This document shows positions 53,557 to 61,992 of a stretch of DNA of 64,000 nt, piece by piece (positions within the stretch are counted from its first letter, which is position 1; every line of letters starts with the position of its first letter). This DNA comes from Geothrix campi. Lineage in GTDB: Bacteria > Acidobacteriota > Holophagae > Holophagales > Holophagaceae. Below the pieces are notes generated by a model. It was not told where the DNA came from. It saw nothing but the letters and a program-made list of their open reading frames with translations, and made no database searches. The stretch spans positions 186,001-250,000 of the forward strand of contig NZ_JANHMP010000002.1 in NCBI RefSeq assembly GCF_024609265.1, in the 5' to 3' direction. The position numbers and the translations under genes were made by a program.

Positions 53557-54951
53557 TCACCTCCGCAGGTTGGCGAGCGACTGTTTGGCGCTGCCGAGGA
53601 TGGCCATGAGGATGGCCTTGCGCTGCTCCAGCAGATCCGCGAGACGTTCACTCTCGGCGGCGGGGCCAGCCGGCGCTGGAGGTGCGGGCTGGCCGCTCTT
53701 GGCGGCGAGTTCTGCCTGGGCTTTGCGCTCGGCCTCGGCGCGGGCGGCGGCGTCCAGGCGGGCGCGGATGCCCTTGGCCTCGAGATCGAGTGCGAGGACA
53801 CCCTTTTCGATCCGGATCACAAAATCCTCCGCTGGTCCGAGGTTCTGTGCGGCCAGCAGGCCCGGCAGGGTGCGCGTCTTCCATTCCACCAGGGACTCGT
53901 TGGCCAGGAGTTCGATGGATTCTTGGAGGGGAGGGGCGTTCAATCCGCCCAGGTCCTTCGCCAGGGTGGCGCCACCCAGCAGCGCAGCGATGTCAGGCTC
54001 CCAGGAACGGAGCTCCAGACGGTCGAGGCGTCCGGTTGCAGGGTCCTGGCCGCTGGCCAGGATCCGGTACCAGTGATCCTCGATCCGGATGGCCCTGCCA
54101 GGTCGGAGGCCATCCGGGGGCTCAGGCCAGAGGTCGAGGAGCCCGGTATCCCAAGCGCCGGTGAGCGGATCCTCCCGCCAGAATTCGAGCACATGGGATG
54201 CGCCGGAGGATGGCTGCCCGGAGTTGCGAACCACCCAGATCCTGTGGCCAGCCAGATCGATGGGAAGGGGCGCGAATCGCGCCTGCCGTGACCGCAGGAT
54301 GAGGAGGTCGCGCCAAGTCTGCCTGCCGTTCAACCATTCCTGGATCTCACTGTTGGCCTGGACGGGTTCGAGGGTCCCATCGCCAGGATCCGCCGGTCTG
54401 TCCACCTTGCGCGTGGTGATCCGGAAGGTCTTCCGCGACGGGCCTCCGAACATCGGCAACTTCGCGGCGTCCACATTGATGACGGGGTTGTTGGAGATAT
54501 GGAAGATGAGGGCACCCAGGTCCCATCCGAAGTTGCTTCCATCGATGCCTTCAATGACCCAGCGCCCCTCCAGACCGGCTTCCTTCGCCGGGAATCCGTC
54601 CTGGGCGTTCAGGATGGCGAAATAGTTGGCGAACCAGATCGGATGGAGGACATCGTTCGGGGGTTGTTGTTGTGGATGGAATTGCAACTGGACTCCGAGC
54701 CGGTAGGGCCCCATGCCCGCCGGCCCGAGAATCCGGTAGAGCTGCGCCTGCACCTTGCGCGTGACGGGATGAAACCGGAGGCCGGTGAGCAGGATCTTGC
54801 CCGAGCGGGTGGTGGTCTGGAGGCCATAACCCGGAGTGCCCGGCGCCTTGGCCGCCAAGGCCGGCGCAGAGGGCTCGTACCCGCGGGAGACTGGCTGCGC
54901 GGGGGGTGGTTGGGCCTGCAGCAGACCCAGGAAGAGCGCAGCGATCAGCAT
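53557..54951 (-). CDS. Secreted protein, paralogue A' of a three-gene set
   Basis: 464 residues; ATG with GGAGG four bases upstream. Very short signal peptide (MLIAALFLGLLQAQ). Counterparts of the segments in the gene at 50691-52124 are GPAGMGPYRLGVQLQF, APLPIDLAGHRIWVV, HVLEFWREDP, DPATGRLDRLELRSW, SLVEWKTRTL and LLEQRKAILMAILGSAKQSL. The two proteins are diverged copies. An Ala/Glu-rich helix (about 385-420) precedes the shared end. First gene of the set. Function unknown. Confidence 0.7.
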   Translation of the reverse strand: MLIAALFLGLLQAQPPPAQPVSRGYEPSAPALAAKAPGTPGYGLQTTTRSGKILLTGLRFHPVTRKVQAQLYRILGPAGMGPYRLGVQLQFHPQQQPPNDVLHPIWFANYFAILNAQDGFPAKEAGLEGRWVIEGIDGSNFGWDLGALIFHISNNPVINVDAAKLPMFGGPSRKTFRITTRKVDRPADPGDGTLEPVQANSEIQEWLNGRQTWRDLLILRSRQARFAPLPIDLAGHRIWVVRNSGQPSSGASHVLEFWREDPLTGAWDTGLLDLWPEPPDGLRPGRAIRIEDHWYRILASGQDPATGRLDRLELRSWEPDIAALLGGATLAKDLGGLNAPPLQESIELLANESLVEWKTRTLPGLLAAQNLGPAEDFVIRIEKGVLALDLEAKGIRARLDAAARAEAERKAQAELAAKSGQPAPPAPAGPAAESERLADLLEQRKAILMAILGSAKQSLANLRR

Positions 54952-55020
54952 GGTGCCTCCGGCACGGCGGATGGGTCGGCTGGAAAGATGAGTGCCCCCA
55001 TGGTAGCCCCGCGCAAATCG

Positions 55021-55041
55021 AACATGATCACAAGGTCATCA
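55021..55041 (+). promoter_or_regulatory. AACATGAT-N5-GGTCATCA motif upstream of S9 peptidase
   Basis: 16 of 16 defined positions match the motif upstream of the M3 peptidase (61951-61971). Its ends, TGAT and ATCA, are symmetric. It lies 41 bases before the GTG start. A shared regulator site is inferred. Confidence 0.35.
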
Positions 55042-55082
55042 GTTTCTTCTATGCGATGCTGAAGGGCTCCTTTGGAGGTTTT

Positions 55083-57173
55083 GTGCGCCTTTTTTGCCTC
55101 GTCCCAGCCACCGCCCTGCTGCTTGCGTTGCCCCTGAGGGCCGCTGAGAAGCGTGCTTTCCACATCGAGGACCTCTACCGCCTGAAGGGCGTACAACACT
55201 TGGCCCTGAGTCCGGATGGGTCGAAGCTCGCCTTCGAAGTGTCGAGCCAGGATCTCAAGGCCGCCACGCGCAACACGCAGATCTGGATTCTGGAGACGGC
55301 CACGGGCCAGGCGAGGCAGCTCACCTTCTCGGGCAAATCGGATACGACCCCTCAGTGGTCCAAGGATGGGAAGACGCTCTATTTCCTCTCCAGCCGCGCC
55401 GAGGGCAGCCAGCTCTGGGCGCTCGACCTGGCGGGCGGCGAGGCCCGGAAGGTGACTGCCTTCGAGGCGGGCGTCGGATCCCCCAAGGTGGTACCGGGCG
55501 CGAACCAGGTGGTGTTCCAGGCCACGGTCTTCCCCGAGGCCATGGCGGATGGCGCGAAGCAGAAAGAATTGGCCGAGAAGCTGGAGAAGGGTCCCGTGCA
55601 GGCCCACCTGGCGGACACGCTGCTCTACCGCCACTGGACCGAGTGGCGCGACTTCCAGTACAGCCACCTCTTCACCGCCACCTTCGAAGGCAAGGTGGAG
55701 GCGCTCACCTCCGGGAAGCAGGACTATCCGGCGGATGCCACGACGCCGAGCTCCCAGAGCTTCGACCTCAGTCCGGATGGCAGGGAAGTCTGCGTGGTCA
55801 CCAACACGGATCCCGTGCCGGCCCGCTCCACAAACCAGGACCTCTTCCTGATCTCCCTGGACGGCGACCGCACACCCCGTCGGATCACCGACAACGCCGC
55901 CTACGATGGCGATCCCAAGTACTCGCCGGATGGCCGCTACATCGCGTACAAGTTCCAGACCCGCCCAGCCGTGGAGTCGGACCGCTTCCGGCTGGCCGTC
56001 TACGATCGGCAGACGAAGGTGCGGAAGGTGCTGACGGAGGCCATCGACAACTGGGTGGATGCCTTCCAGTGGTCTGAGGACGGCCAGTCGATCTGGTTCA
56101 CGGTGCAGGAGAAGGGCCGCTGGCCGTTGTTCCGCGTGGACGTGGCCTCCGGGATGACCACGCGCATGCTCGAGGGCCAGAGCATCCGGGAGTTCGTGGT
56201 GAGCCCGGATCAGAAGGCGGTGTTCCTCAGCAAGACCCGCGTCGGCGAGCCGGTGGAGGTCTGGCGCTACACCTTCGATACCAAAGAGCTGAAGCGGCTC
56301 ACCGCCTTCAACCAGGCCCTGGCTGACGAGGTGGACATCCGTCCCGCCGAAGAGCAGTGGGTGAAGGGCGCCGACGGCAAGGACATCCACGTGTTCCTGG
56401 TGAAGCCCCACAACTTCGATCCCGCGAAGAAGTACCCGCTCATCCTCAACGTCCACGGCGGCCCGCAGATGATGTGGTCCGACACTCTGCGCGGCGACTG
56501 GCAGGTCTATCCCGGCGCGGGCTACATCGTGGCCTTCCCGAATCCGCACGGTTCCACGGGCTACGGCCAGGCCTTCACGGACGCCATCAGCGGCGACTGG
56601 GACGGCAAGGTGATGACTGACATCGACAAGGTGGCCGACCACCTCGCGACCCTGCCCTACGTGGACAAGGCCCGCATGGGCGCCATGGGCTGGAGCTGGG
56701 GCGGCTACGCCATGATGTGGCTGGAGGGCCACACCACGCGCTTCAAGGCCATCGCCGCCATGATGGGCGTCTACGACCTGCGGTCCATGCATGGCGCCAC
56801 CGAGGAGCTGTGGTTCCCCGAGCACGACCTCACGGGCACGCCCTGGGACAAGGCCACTGCCTACGACCGCATGAACCCCAGCAGCCACGTGAAGCAGTTC
56901 AAGACCCCGTGCCTGGTCATCACGGGCGAGCGCGACTACCGCGTGCCCTACACCCAGAGCCTGCAGTTCTTCACCGGACTCCAGGAGATGGGCGTGCCCA
57001 GCCGCCTCATCGTCTTCAAGAACGACGGCCACTGGCCCGACAACCTGAAGTCCATGCCCGTCTACTACAACGCCCACCTCGAGTGGTTCCAGAAATACCT
57101 GGGCGGCGGGGCCGCCCCCTGGAAGACCGAGGATATGGTGCGGAACCTGGCATTCGGCCCGGTCGGGAAGTAG
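55083..57173 (+). CDS. Secreted S9-family prolyl oligopeptidase-like peptidase
   Basis: 696 residues from GTG at 55083, with GGAGG four bases before it; ATG at 55056 is an alternative. The signal peptide ends near LPLRAAEK. An N-terminal seven-bladed propeller with WD40/PD40-like repeats (LALSPDGSKLAF, PQWSKDGKTLYF, FDLSPDGREVCV) precedes the hydrolase domain (about 435-690). That domain has GWSWGGYAMM (nucleophile Ser), GERDYRVP (Asp) and NDGHWP (His). It is related to dipeptidyl peptidase IV / acylaminoacyl peptidase. Faces away from the three-gene set. Confidence 0.92.
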   Translation: MRLFCLVPATALLLALPLRAAEKRAFHIEDLYRLKGVQHLALSPDGSKLAFEVSSQDLKAATRNTQIWILETATGQARQLTFSGKSDTTPQWSKDGKTLYFLSSRAEGSQLWALDLAGGEARKVTAFEAGVGSPKVVPGANQVVFQATVFPEAMADGAKQKELAEKLEKGPVQAHLADTLLYRHWTEWRDFQYSHLFTATFEGKVEALTSGKQDYPADATTPSSQSFDLSPDGREVCVVTNTDPVPARSTNQDLFLISLDGDRTPRRITDNAAYDGDPKYSPDGRYIAYKFQTRPAVESDRFRLAVYDRQTKVRKVLTEAIDNWVDAFQWSEDGQSIWFTVQEKGRWPLFRVDVASGMTTRMLEGQSIREFVVSPDQKAVFLSKTRVGEPVEVWRYTFDTKELKRLTAFNQALADEVDIRPAEEQWVKGADGKDIHVFLVKPHNFDPAKKYPLILNVHGGPQMMWSDTLRGDWQVYPGAGYIVAFPNPHGSTGYGQAFTDAISGDWDGKVMTDIDKVADHLATLPYVDKARMGAMGWSWGGYAMMWLEGHTTRFKAIAAMMGVYDLRSMHGATEELWFPEHDLTGTPWDKATAYDRMNPSSHVKQFKTPCLVITGERDYRVPYTQSLQFFTGLQEMGVPSRLIVFKNDGHWPDNLKSMPVYYNAHLEWFQKYLGGGAAPWKTEDMVRNLAFGPVGK

Positions 57174-57199
57174 CATCAGGCAGTCCCCAAGGAGATCCC

Positions 57200-57864
57200 A
57201 TGCGTCGATTGGCCGCGCCTGCCCTGATGCTCGCCTGCCTGCTGGCCTGCGCCGAGAAGGAGGTCCCGGCTCCAGCCGCGGCTCCCGCCACGACCCCGGC
57301 CGCAACTCCGGCCGCCGGCGCGCCCGCCGCCCAGTCTCCGACGCAGCCGGCCACCGCCGGGACACAAGCAGGGCCCACGGCCTCGACTCCCAAGACCGCC
57401 GAGACGGCTCCGAAACCGGCCACGGCCCCGCCGGCCTCTGCGTCAGCTGTCACGCCCGCTCCTGCGCCTGCTCCCGCACCCGTGGCCGCGCCAGTCCCCG
57501 TGGCTGCTCCGGCGCCAGCCGCGGCCCCTGCGCCTGCCCCCAAGCCGGCGCCTGCGCCTGCTGCCGCGAGCCCCATGCCCTCCATGGCCAGCAACGGCCA
57601 CGCCGCGGTGGGGGCCGGAGCCTGCAGGATGTGCCACCGTCTCCAGCACGACTCCTGGTCCGCCTCGGCCCACGCGAAGAAGGGGCTCGATTGCGAGGCC
57701 TGCCTGGCAACGGCGCCGACTACAAGGCCATGGGTGTCATGAAGAACCCGGTGGCGGCCAAGGCCGCGGGCCTGGTCCTGCCTACCCTCGACTTCTGCCG
57801 GAAGTGCCACGGGGCCAAGGCCGATGCCTCAATCCTGCCCCGGGCGCACGCGCACAAGGCTTAG
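57200..57864 (+). pseudogene. Lipoprotein-type multiheme cytochrome c, broken by one missing base
   Basis: Frame 1 from ATG 57200 gives a lipobox (MLACLLAC), a Pro/Ala-rich linker of about 100 residues and a heme site GACRMCHRLQHDSW. It then reads DCEACL, leaves the family pattern and stops. One base to the right the sequence continues as GNGADYKAMGVMKNP, then FCRKCHGAKAD, to TAG at 57862. Adding one A after 57704 (TGCC-A-TGGC) restores CEACHGNGADYK in one frame. The loss thus hits the heme-binding His codon itself. Three heme sites in the intact form. Sequencing error is possible. Confidence 0.8.
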
Positions 57865-57903
57865 AGCGTTTGACGGAACTGCCTGGCAATGCCGGTGGAG
57901 GAA

Positions 57904-58041
57904 CTATTTCTTTTTCTTGGCCGGAGTGAATCCCGCTGGCGCCACGGGCGCGGCCAGGCGGCTGGACAATTCCGAACCTCGGGAGGTGGCCCCGTGCACG
58001 ACGGGGGGCTTGGCTTTCTTGGGTTTCTTATCGTTGGACAT
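57904..58041 (-). CDS. 45-residue basic protein, unknown
   Basis: ATG with GAGG before it. It starts MSNDKKPKKAKPPVV, has a polar middle and ends AGFTPAKKKK; strongly basic at both ends. It follows the alpha/beta hydrolase gene by 88 bases, and the leaders of the two genes share GAGGATGC-ATGTC. A nucleic-acid or membrane-surface role is a guess. Confidence 0.5.
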   Translation of the reverse strand: MSNDKKPKKAKPPVVHGATSRGSELSSRLAAPVAPAGFTPAKKKK

Positions 58042-58129
58042 GCATCCTCGTTTCGGAGCCCCGGGGAGGTAGAGCCGGGAACCGTCGCGAGCATGGGCGC
58101 AATACCTGGAATCCATTGAATTATTTTCG

Positions 58130-59458
58130 TCAGGGCTCCGAGCCCTTCAGCTTCCAGTAGCTCCCTCCGCCCGCCGTGCGCAGCTCCAGGCCGCGGCGGG
58201 CGGCGCGGAGGCCGTCCTGGAGCACCCGCCGGATGTCGCTGATCACGGGCGGGGCGGTGGCGAAATAGGAATGCTCCAAGAAGCTGGTGTCCAATCCGGA
58301 GGCGTCGATGGTCTCGATCCCGGGTACCACGACGATGCCCTCGGCGGTATCGCCGGCGCGCGGGTAGCCGTGGACCTTCTTGGAGGCCAGCAGGGCGTTG
58401 TCCCCATCCGAGGCGTAGAGGGTGATGCGGTTGCACCCGGCGGCGAGGGCGGGGGCGATGTCCCGCTTGAAGATCTCCGCATCGATGTCGGGAGCGGTGA
58501 GGATGATCTCCCTGAAACGCCCCCTGAGCTTCGGCTGCTCGGCGAAGACCTGCCGGAGGGCGCCAGTCAGGGCCCGGTTGCCCATGGAATGGGCGATGAG
58601 ATAGATGTCCTTCACACCGCTCTTCTGAGCGAAGTCCACGAGGAACTTCTTCAGGTTCGCCTCGCTCCACTGGACGTTGTTCTCGTCGGTGGTGTAGCCC
58701 TGGAGGCTCCCCTGGGAGGGCCAGCTATAGAACACGGGTACGCCGCGGTAGTCCAGGTCGTAGGTGATCTGTGCAGTCCGGCGGGCGGCGTCGTCGAAGG
58801 ATACGTTGTAGCCGTGCACGAACACGAAGCTGGAACCGGAGGAGCCCTGCGCCTGGACCTTGGCCTTCACGCGGTTCAGGAAGCCCAACCGGGTGTGCGG
58901 GGTCCAATCGAGGATGGCCATGTGCTTGCGGGGATCCTCGCGGAACTCCAGCCGCCAGATGGAGGGGGCCTCGATCTCGCCGGTCTTGTGGCCGTGCGGG
59001 ACGCTGACCGTGACTTCACCGTAGGAGATCCCGGTGCCCCGCCCGCCGCCGAAGCCGCCGGTGCGCGGGTCCAGCTTCCGGTCGGTGCCGAACATCACCG
59101 ACACCCGCGCATAGGCCTGATCGTGCTCCACGTTGGGGTTGCCGCCCACAGGAGTGGGCTGCGGAGTGGACCTGGGGGGAGCAGGCGGGCCCTCTTTCCG
59201 CGGCATCGCGGAGGCTTCCGCCATCCGGGAGTCGCGGTCCCGCGGTTCGTCGAGGTCCACCCGGGGGCGCGGCACTGGGGCGGGTGCGGGAGCGGCAGGC
59301 GCGGGAGGCGCAGAGGAGGTCGCTGGCGGTGGCGGCGGTGGTGGAGCGGGGGCCGGCGAGGCCACTGGCGGACGGGCGGAACAGGCCACCAGGAGCCCGG
59401 CGATCGCCAGGGGCCACCAGGGCCGGCAGGGCATCCATCGGAGCTGGGGTAGGGACAT
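58130..59458 (-). CDS. Lipoprotein with DUF900-type alpha/beta hydrolase domain
   Basis: 442 residues. A lipobox (AIAGLLVAC) is followed by about 80 residues of Pro/Ala linker. The hydrolase domain (about 115-420) shows VFVHGYNVSFDDAARR, PVFYSWPSQG, LIAHSMGNRAL (nucleophile Ser) and APDIDAEIF (acid), the DUF900 family pattern. Probably anchored to the outer membrane, acting on an unknown ester or amide. Confidence 0.85.
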   Translation of the reverse strand: MSLPQLRWMPCRPWWPLAIAGLLVACSARPPVASPAPAPPPPPPPATSSAPPAPAAPAPAPVPRPRVDLDEPRDRDSRMAEASAMPRKEGPPAPPRSTPQPTPVGGNPNVEHDQAYARVSVMFGTDRKLDPRTGGFGGGRGTGISYGEVTVSVPHGHKTGEIEAPSIWRLEFREDPRKHMAILDWTPHTRLGFLNRVKAKVQAQGSSGSSFVFVHGYNVSFDDAARRTAQITYDLDYRGVPVFYSWPSQGSLQGYTTDENNVQWSEANLKKFLVDFAQKSGVKDIYLIAHSMGNRALTGALRQVFAEQPKLRGRFREIILTAPDIDAEIFKRDIAPALAAGCNRITLYASDGDNALLASKKVHGYPRAGDTAEGIVVVPGIETIDASGLDTSFLEHSYFATAPPVISDIRRVLQDGLRAARRGLELRTAGGGSYWKLKGSEP

Positions 59459-59769
59459 GGCATCCTCGGCGCGAAGGGCAAGGGGAGGGACCGCCTATCT
59501 TTCTTCGGGTGACCGGATTCTACGTCCGTGGATCCGTCCCCGGCCAGGCCTGTCTCAGGGTGGGCGGGAATTCCCGGCGGGGGTGGGGTGCACCTGTCGT
59601 GGAAGGGCGTTCACCTGCCGCGCCCACGTGAAATCGGGGGGCCGGAATTTCCTGTTCACACAGATGACGGGCGATCATGATGGGGGATCCTCCAATCTCA
59701 ACCAGTCCCCACGCCGCTGTGTCGATCCGTTGTTCATCCTTTCCGCTGCACGCCTTCCCGGGAGGTGAC
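59459..59769. other. 311-base intergenic region between divergent genes
   Basis: No ORF with a ribosome site, RNA gene or repeat is seen. It must hold the promoters of the hydrolase (minus) and SET (plus) genes. The only symmetric element noticed is the 12-base palindrome CGGGAATTCCCG at 59565-59576. Confidence 0.6.
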
Positions 59770-60300
59770 ATGTCCAACCCCAAGGCTTCAGGGCAGGACA
59801 GGGACTTCATCCGGGTCCAGGCTTCGGACATCCACGGTGCGGGGGTCTTCGCCAAGCGCGCGATTCCCAAGGGGACGCGGGTCATCGAGTATGCCGGTCG
59901 GCGGCTGGCCAAGGCCGACCTGCTCGCCGCGGCGGGGCGGGGTGAGCGGAAGCTGACGTACGTGCTGAATCTGGACGAGGAGCGGGCCATCGACGGGGCC
60001 GAGGGAGGCAACGATGCGCGCTTCGTCAACCACAGTTGCGAGCCCAACTGCGAAGTCTACATCTTCGACGGCACGCCCTACCTCTACGCCATGCAGGACA
60101 TCCCCGCCGAGGCTGAGCTGACCTTCGACTACCAGCTGCAATCCGTCAGCTCCGTACGTATTTCCCGCGCCCTGTGCCGCGAGCTGTTCCCCTGCCACTG
60201 CGGAGCTCCGACCTGCCGGGGCACCCTGGTGGCCACACCGAAAAAACGCGTGAGATCCGCGCGTCAGTCGCAGGCAAAGGTTTCCCCGCCGCAGGGTTGA
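59770..60300 (+). CDS. SET-domain protein lysine methyltransferase-like
   Basis: 176 residues from ATG at 59770, with GGGAGGTG before it. The SET fold: HGAGVFAKRAIPKGTRVIEY at the start, NDARFVNHSCEPNCEVYIF (the NHSCxPN pseudoknot motif), and ELTFDYQ (catalytic Tyr region). A post-SET Cys cluster (CHCGAPTCRGTL) follows. Such proteins methylate lysines with S-adenosylmethionine; bacterial targets are rarely known. All key residues seem present. A short basic tail (KKRVRSARQSQAK) may bind nucleic acid. Confidence 0.88.
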   Translation: MSNPKASGQDRDFIRVQASDIHGAGVFAKRAIPKGTRVIEYAGRRLAKADLLAAAGRGERKLTYVLNLDEERAIDGAEGGNDARFVNHSCEPNCEVYIFDGTPYLYAMQDIPAEAELTFDYQLQSVSSVRISRALCRELFPCHCGAPTCRGTLVATPKKRVRSARQSQAKVSPPQG

Positions 60301-60329
60301 TGCGGCCTACCCATCCCATTGGAGGAACC

Positions 60330-60896
60330 ATGAAGCGGAAACCCAGCAGCAAATCCCAGTCTTCGGCGGCCGCGGTGCTCTCGGCGGGCGTGTTCCTGGC
60401 CTCTGGGGCTTCGGCCCAGGCTCCCGGCAAGGTCCAGCCGATGTCCCAGAAGGCACCCGCCGCGCCCCAGGGGGCCACGCAGGCGCTGCCTGCGGTCCAG
60501 AAGCCCGCGGGCAACCGCGAGGCTGCCGCCTACACCATCAAGTTCGCCGGTAACTTCATGAAGTGGCGGGGCAGCCTGTCCGTGGCGGGCATGCTGAACG
60601 GGCGCCCGGTCTTCAAGACTGCCCAGGGCGAGTTCTTCCAGGTGGAGCCGAATACCGGCGACCTGCAGTTCCACAGCCCTGAATCCCTGGGGTTCATCAA
60701 AATTCGCGATGCCAGGGCCCAGACGCCCACGGCCTCCCTCGGAAGAGCGGCCACCTTCCTGAAGTTCGACGGCATCAAGGGCGAACAGCGGATTTCCGTG
60801 GCGGGCGTGGATGCCCAGGGCCACGTGATCCAGGAGAACGCTCGCGGCGAGCGCTTCTACCTCAACCCCATGGGCGACATGGTGTTCGTGAAGTAG
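60330..60896 (+). CDS. Secreted protein of unknown function
   Basis: 188 residues; ATG after GGAGGAACC. Signal peptide with a basic start (MKRKPSSKSQSS) and AGVFLASGASAQA. A Pro/Gln/Ala linker leads to a beta-rich domain with two similar halves (FAGNFMKWRGSLSVAGMLNG and FLKFDGIKGEQRISVAGVDA), each ending in a G-E-x-F/Y strand. This looks like an internal duplication. It is 29 bases after the SET gene, so it may be co-transcribed with it. Confidence 0.65.
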   Translation: MKRKPSSKSQSSAAAVLSAGVFLASGASAQAPGKVQPMSQKAPAAPQGATQALPAVQKPAGNREAAAYTIKFAGNFMKWRGSLSVAGMLNGRPVFKTAQGEFFQVEPNTGDLQFHSPESLGFIKIRDARAQTPTASLGRAATFLKFDGIKGEQRISVAGVDAQGHVIQENARGERFYLNPMGDMVFVK

Positions 60897-60913
60897 CCTC
60901 CCCCCAGAGACCG

Positions 60914-60946
60914 GCGCCCCTGAGGGGAAAGGTTCTTCAGGGGCGC
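60914..60946. terminator. Convergent hairpin terminator
   Basis: GCGCCCCTGA and TCAGGGGCGC, 10-bp stem with a 13-base loop, between converging genes; the right arm overlaps the stop codon of the patatin gene. No long T tract, so efficiency is uncertain. Confidence 0.55.
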
Positions 60947-61902
60947 TGGCTGACGGGGGCTGTGCCAGAGGTTCGCGCGGCGACCCACTTGTCGATGGCC
61001 TGGCGGATGGCAGGCATGGACTGCTGGGCGGCCACGATGCCCGCCTCCATGCAGCGCTTCTTCTGGGTGAAGTCCAGGGTGCCCACGTCGCCGATGGCCG
61101 GCGAAATGAGCACGTCCGCGTCCTTCTTCGAGTGCTCCACGTTGAGGGCGAACATGATATTGGCGGCCTGGAGGCTCACGCCCAGCAGGTTGGTGATGTC
61201 CGTGTTCCCCACGTTGGCGCTGATGTCCACGGCGATGACGATATCGGCGCCCCGGGCCCTGGCCACGGAGATGGGGATGTTGTCCACCACGCCGCCGTCC
61301 ACCAGGATCTTCCCCTGGTGCTGTACGGGCTGGAACACGCCGGGGATGGCCGAACTCGCCCGCACGGCGCGGGCGACGGAGCCCCGGTCCAGCACCACCT
61401 TCTGGCCCCAATTGAGGTCCGTGGCTACGGCAGCGAAGGGGATCTTCAGCTGCTCGATGTTCGCCGGCTTGATGTGCCCCTTGACCCAGGCCTCGAGCTT
61501 GTCGCCCTTGGCGAAGCCCATGCCCGCCACGGTGGAGAGGACGCCGAAGTCGAAGAGGTCCTCCTTCTGCAGCTGGAAGGCGGTCCACTCCAGCTCGAAG
61601 CTGTTGCGGTCGGCGGCATAGATGGCGCCGATGAGGCTGCCCACGCTGGTGCCCACCACGAGGTCGACGGGGATCTTCTCCTGCTCCAGGGTGCGGATGA
61701 CGCCGATGTGTGCGAAGCCACGGGCGGCGCCGCCACCCAGGACCAGGGCGATCTTCGGTTTCGGCGGCGGACCCTGGGGCTGGGGCGGGGCCACCACGAC
61801 GGGTGGCGGCACCACCACAGCCGGCGTCTGGCAGGCCAGAAGCAGGGTGAGACCGAGCAGGGCGCCGAACTGAGCCATCCGGGTTGTAAGGGCTTTGGTC
61901 AT
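60937..61902 (-). CDS. Patatin-like phospholipase lipoprotein (RssA-like)
   Basis: 321 residues. The lipobox LTLLLAC is followed by a Pro/Val linker. The patatin domain has GGGAARGFAHIGVIRTL (oxyanion hole), VVGTSVGSLIGAI (GxSxG nucleophile Ser) and VDGGVVDNIP (catalytic Asp), so the Ser-Asp dyad is intact. The family cuts acyl esters of lipids. It is probably anchored to the membrane facing the periplasm. Confidence 0.9.
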   Translation of the reverse strand: MTKALTTRMAQFGALLGLTLLLACQTPAVVVPPPVVVAPPQPQGPPPKPKIALVLGGGAARGFAHIGVIRTLEQEKIPVDLVVGTSVGSLIGAIYAADRNSFELEWTAFQLQKEDLFDFGVLSTVAGMGFAKGDKLEAWVKGHIKPANIEQLKIPFAAVATDLNWGQKVVLDRGSVARAVRASSAIPGVFQPVQHQGKILVDGGVVDNIPISVARARGADIVIAVDISANVGNTDITNLLGVSLQAANIMFALNVEHSKKDADVLISPAIGDVGTLDFTQKKRCMEAGIVAAQQSMPAIRQAIDKWVAARTSGTAPVSQRP

Positions 61903-61950
61903 GCCTTGAGAATACTCCAGGCTCTGGGACCTGGAACCAGCCTGCCTCGT

Positions 61951-61971
61951 AACATGATGATATGGTCATCA
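61951..61971 (+). promoter_or_regulatory. AACATGAT-N5-GGTCATCA motif upstream of M3 peptidase
   Basis: Contains the inverted repeat TGATGA-TATGG-TCATCA, ending 21 bases before the start. It matches the S9 peptidase motif at 55021-55041 in all 16 defined positions. Confidence 0.35.
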
Positions 61972-61992
61972 ACAGACTTTCCAGGAGTCCCC

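Noticed and set aside
57260-57580. Pro/Ala repeat tract, looked at as a tandem DNA repeat
   Set aside because: It is the coding of a low-complexity lipoprotein linker with irregular units, not a DNA repeat array; no CRISPR-like spacing exists anywhere in the window.
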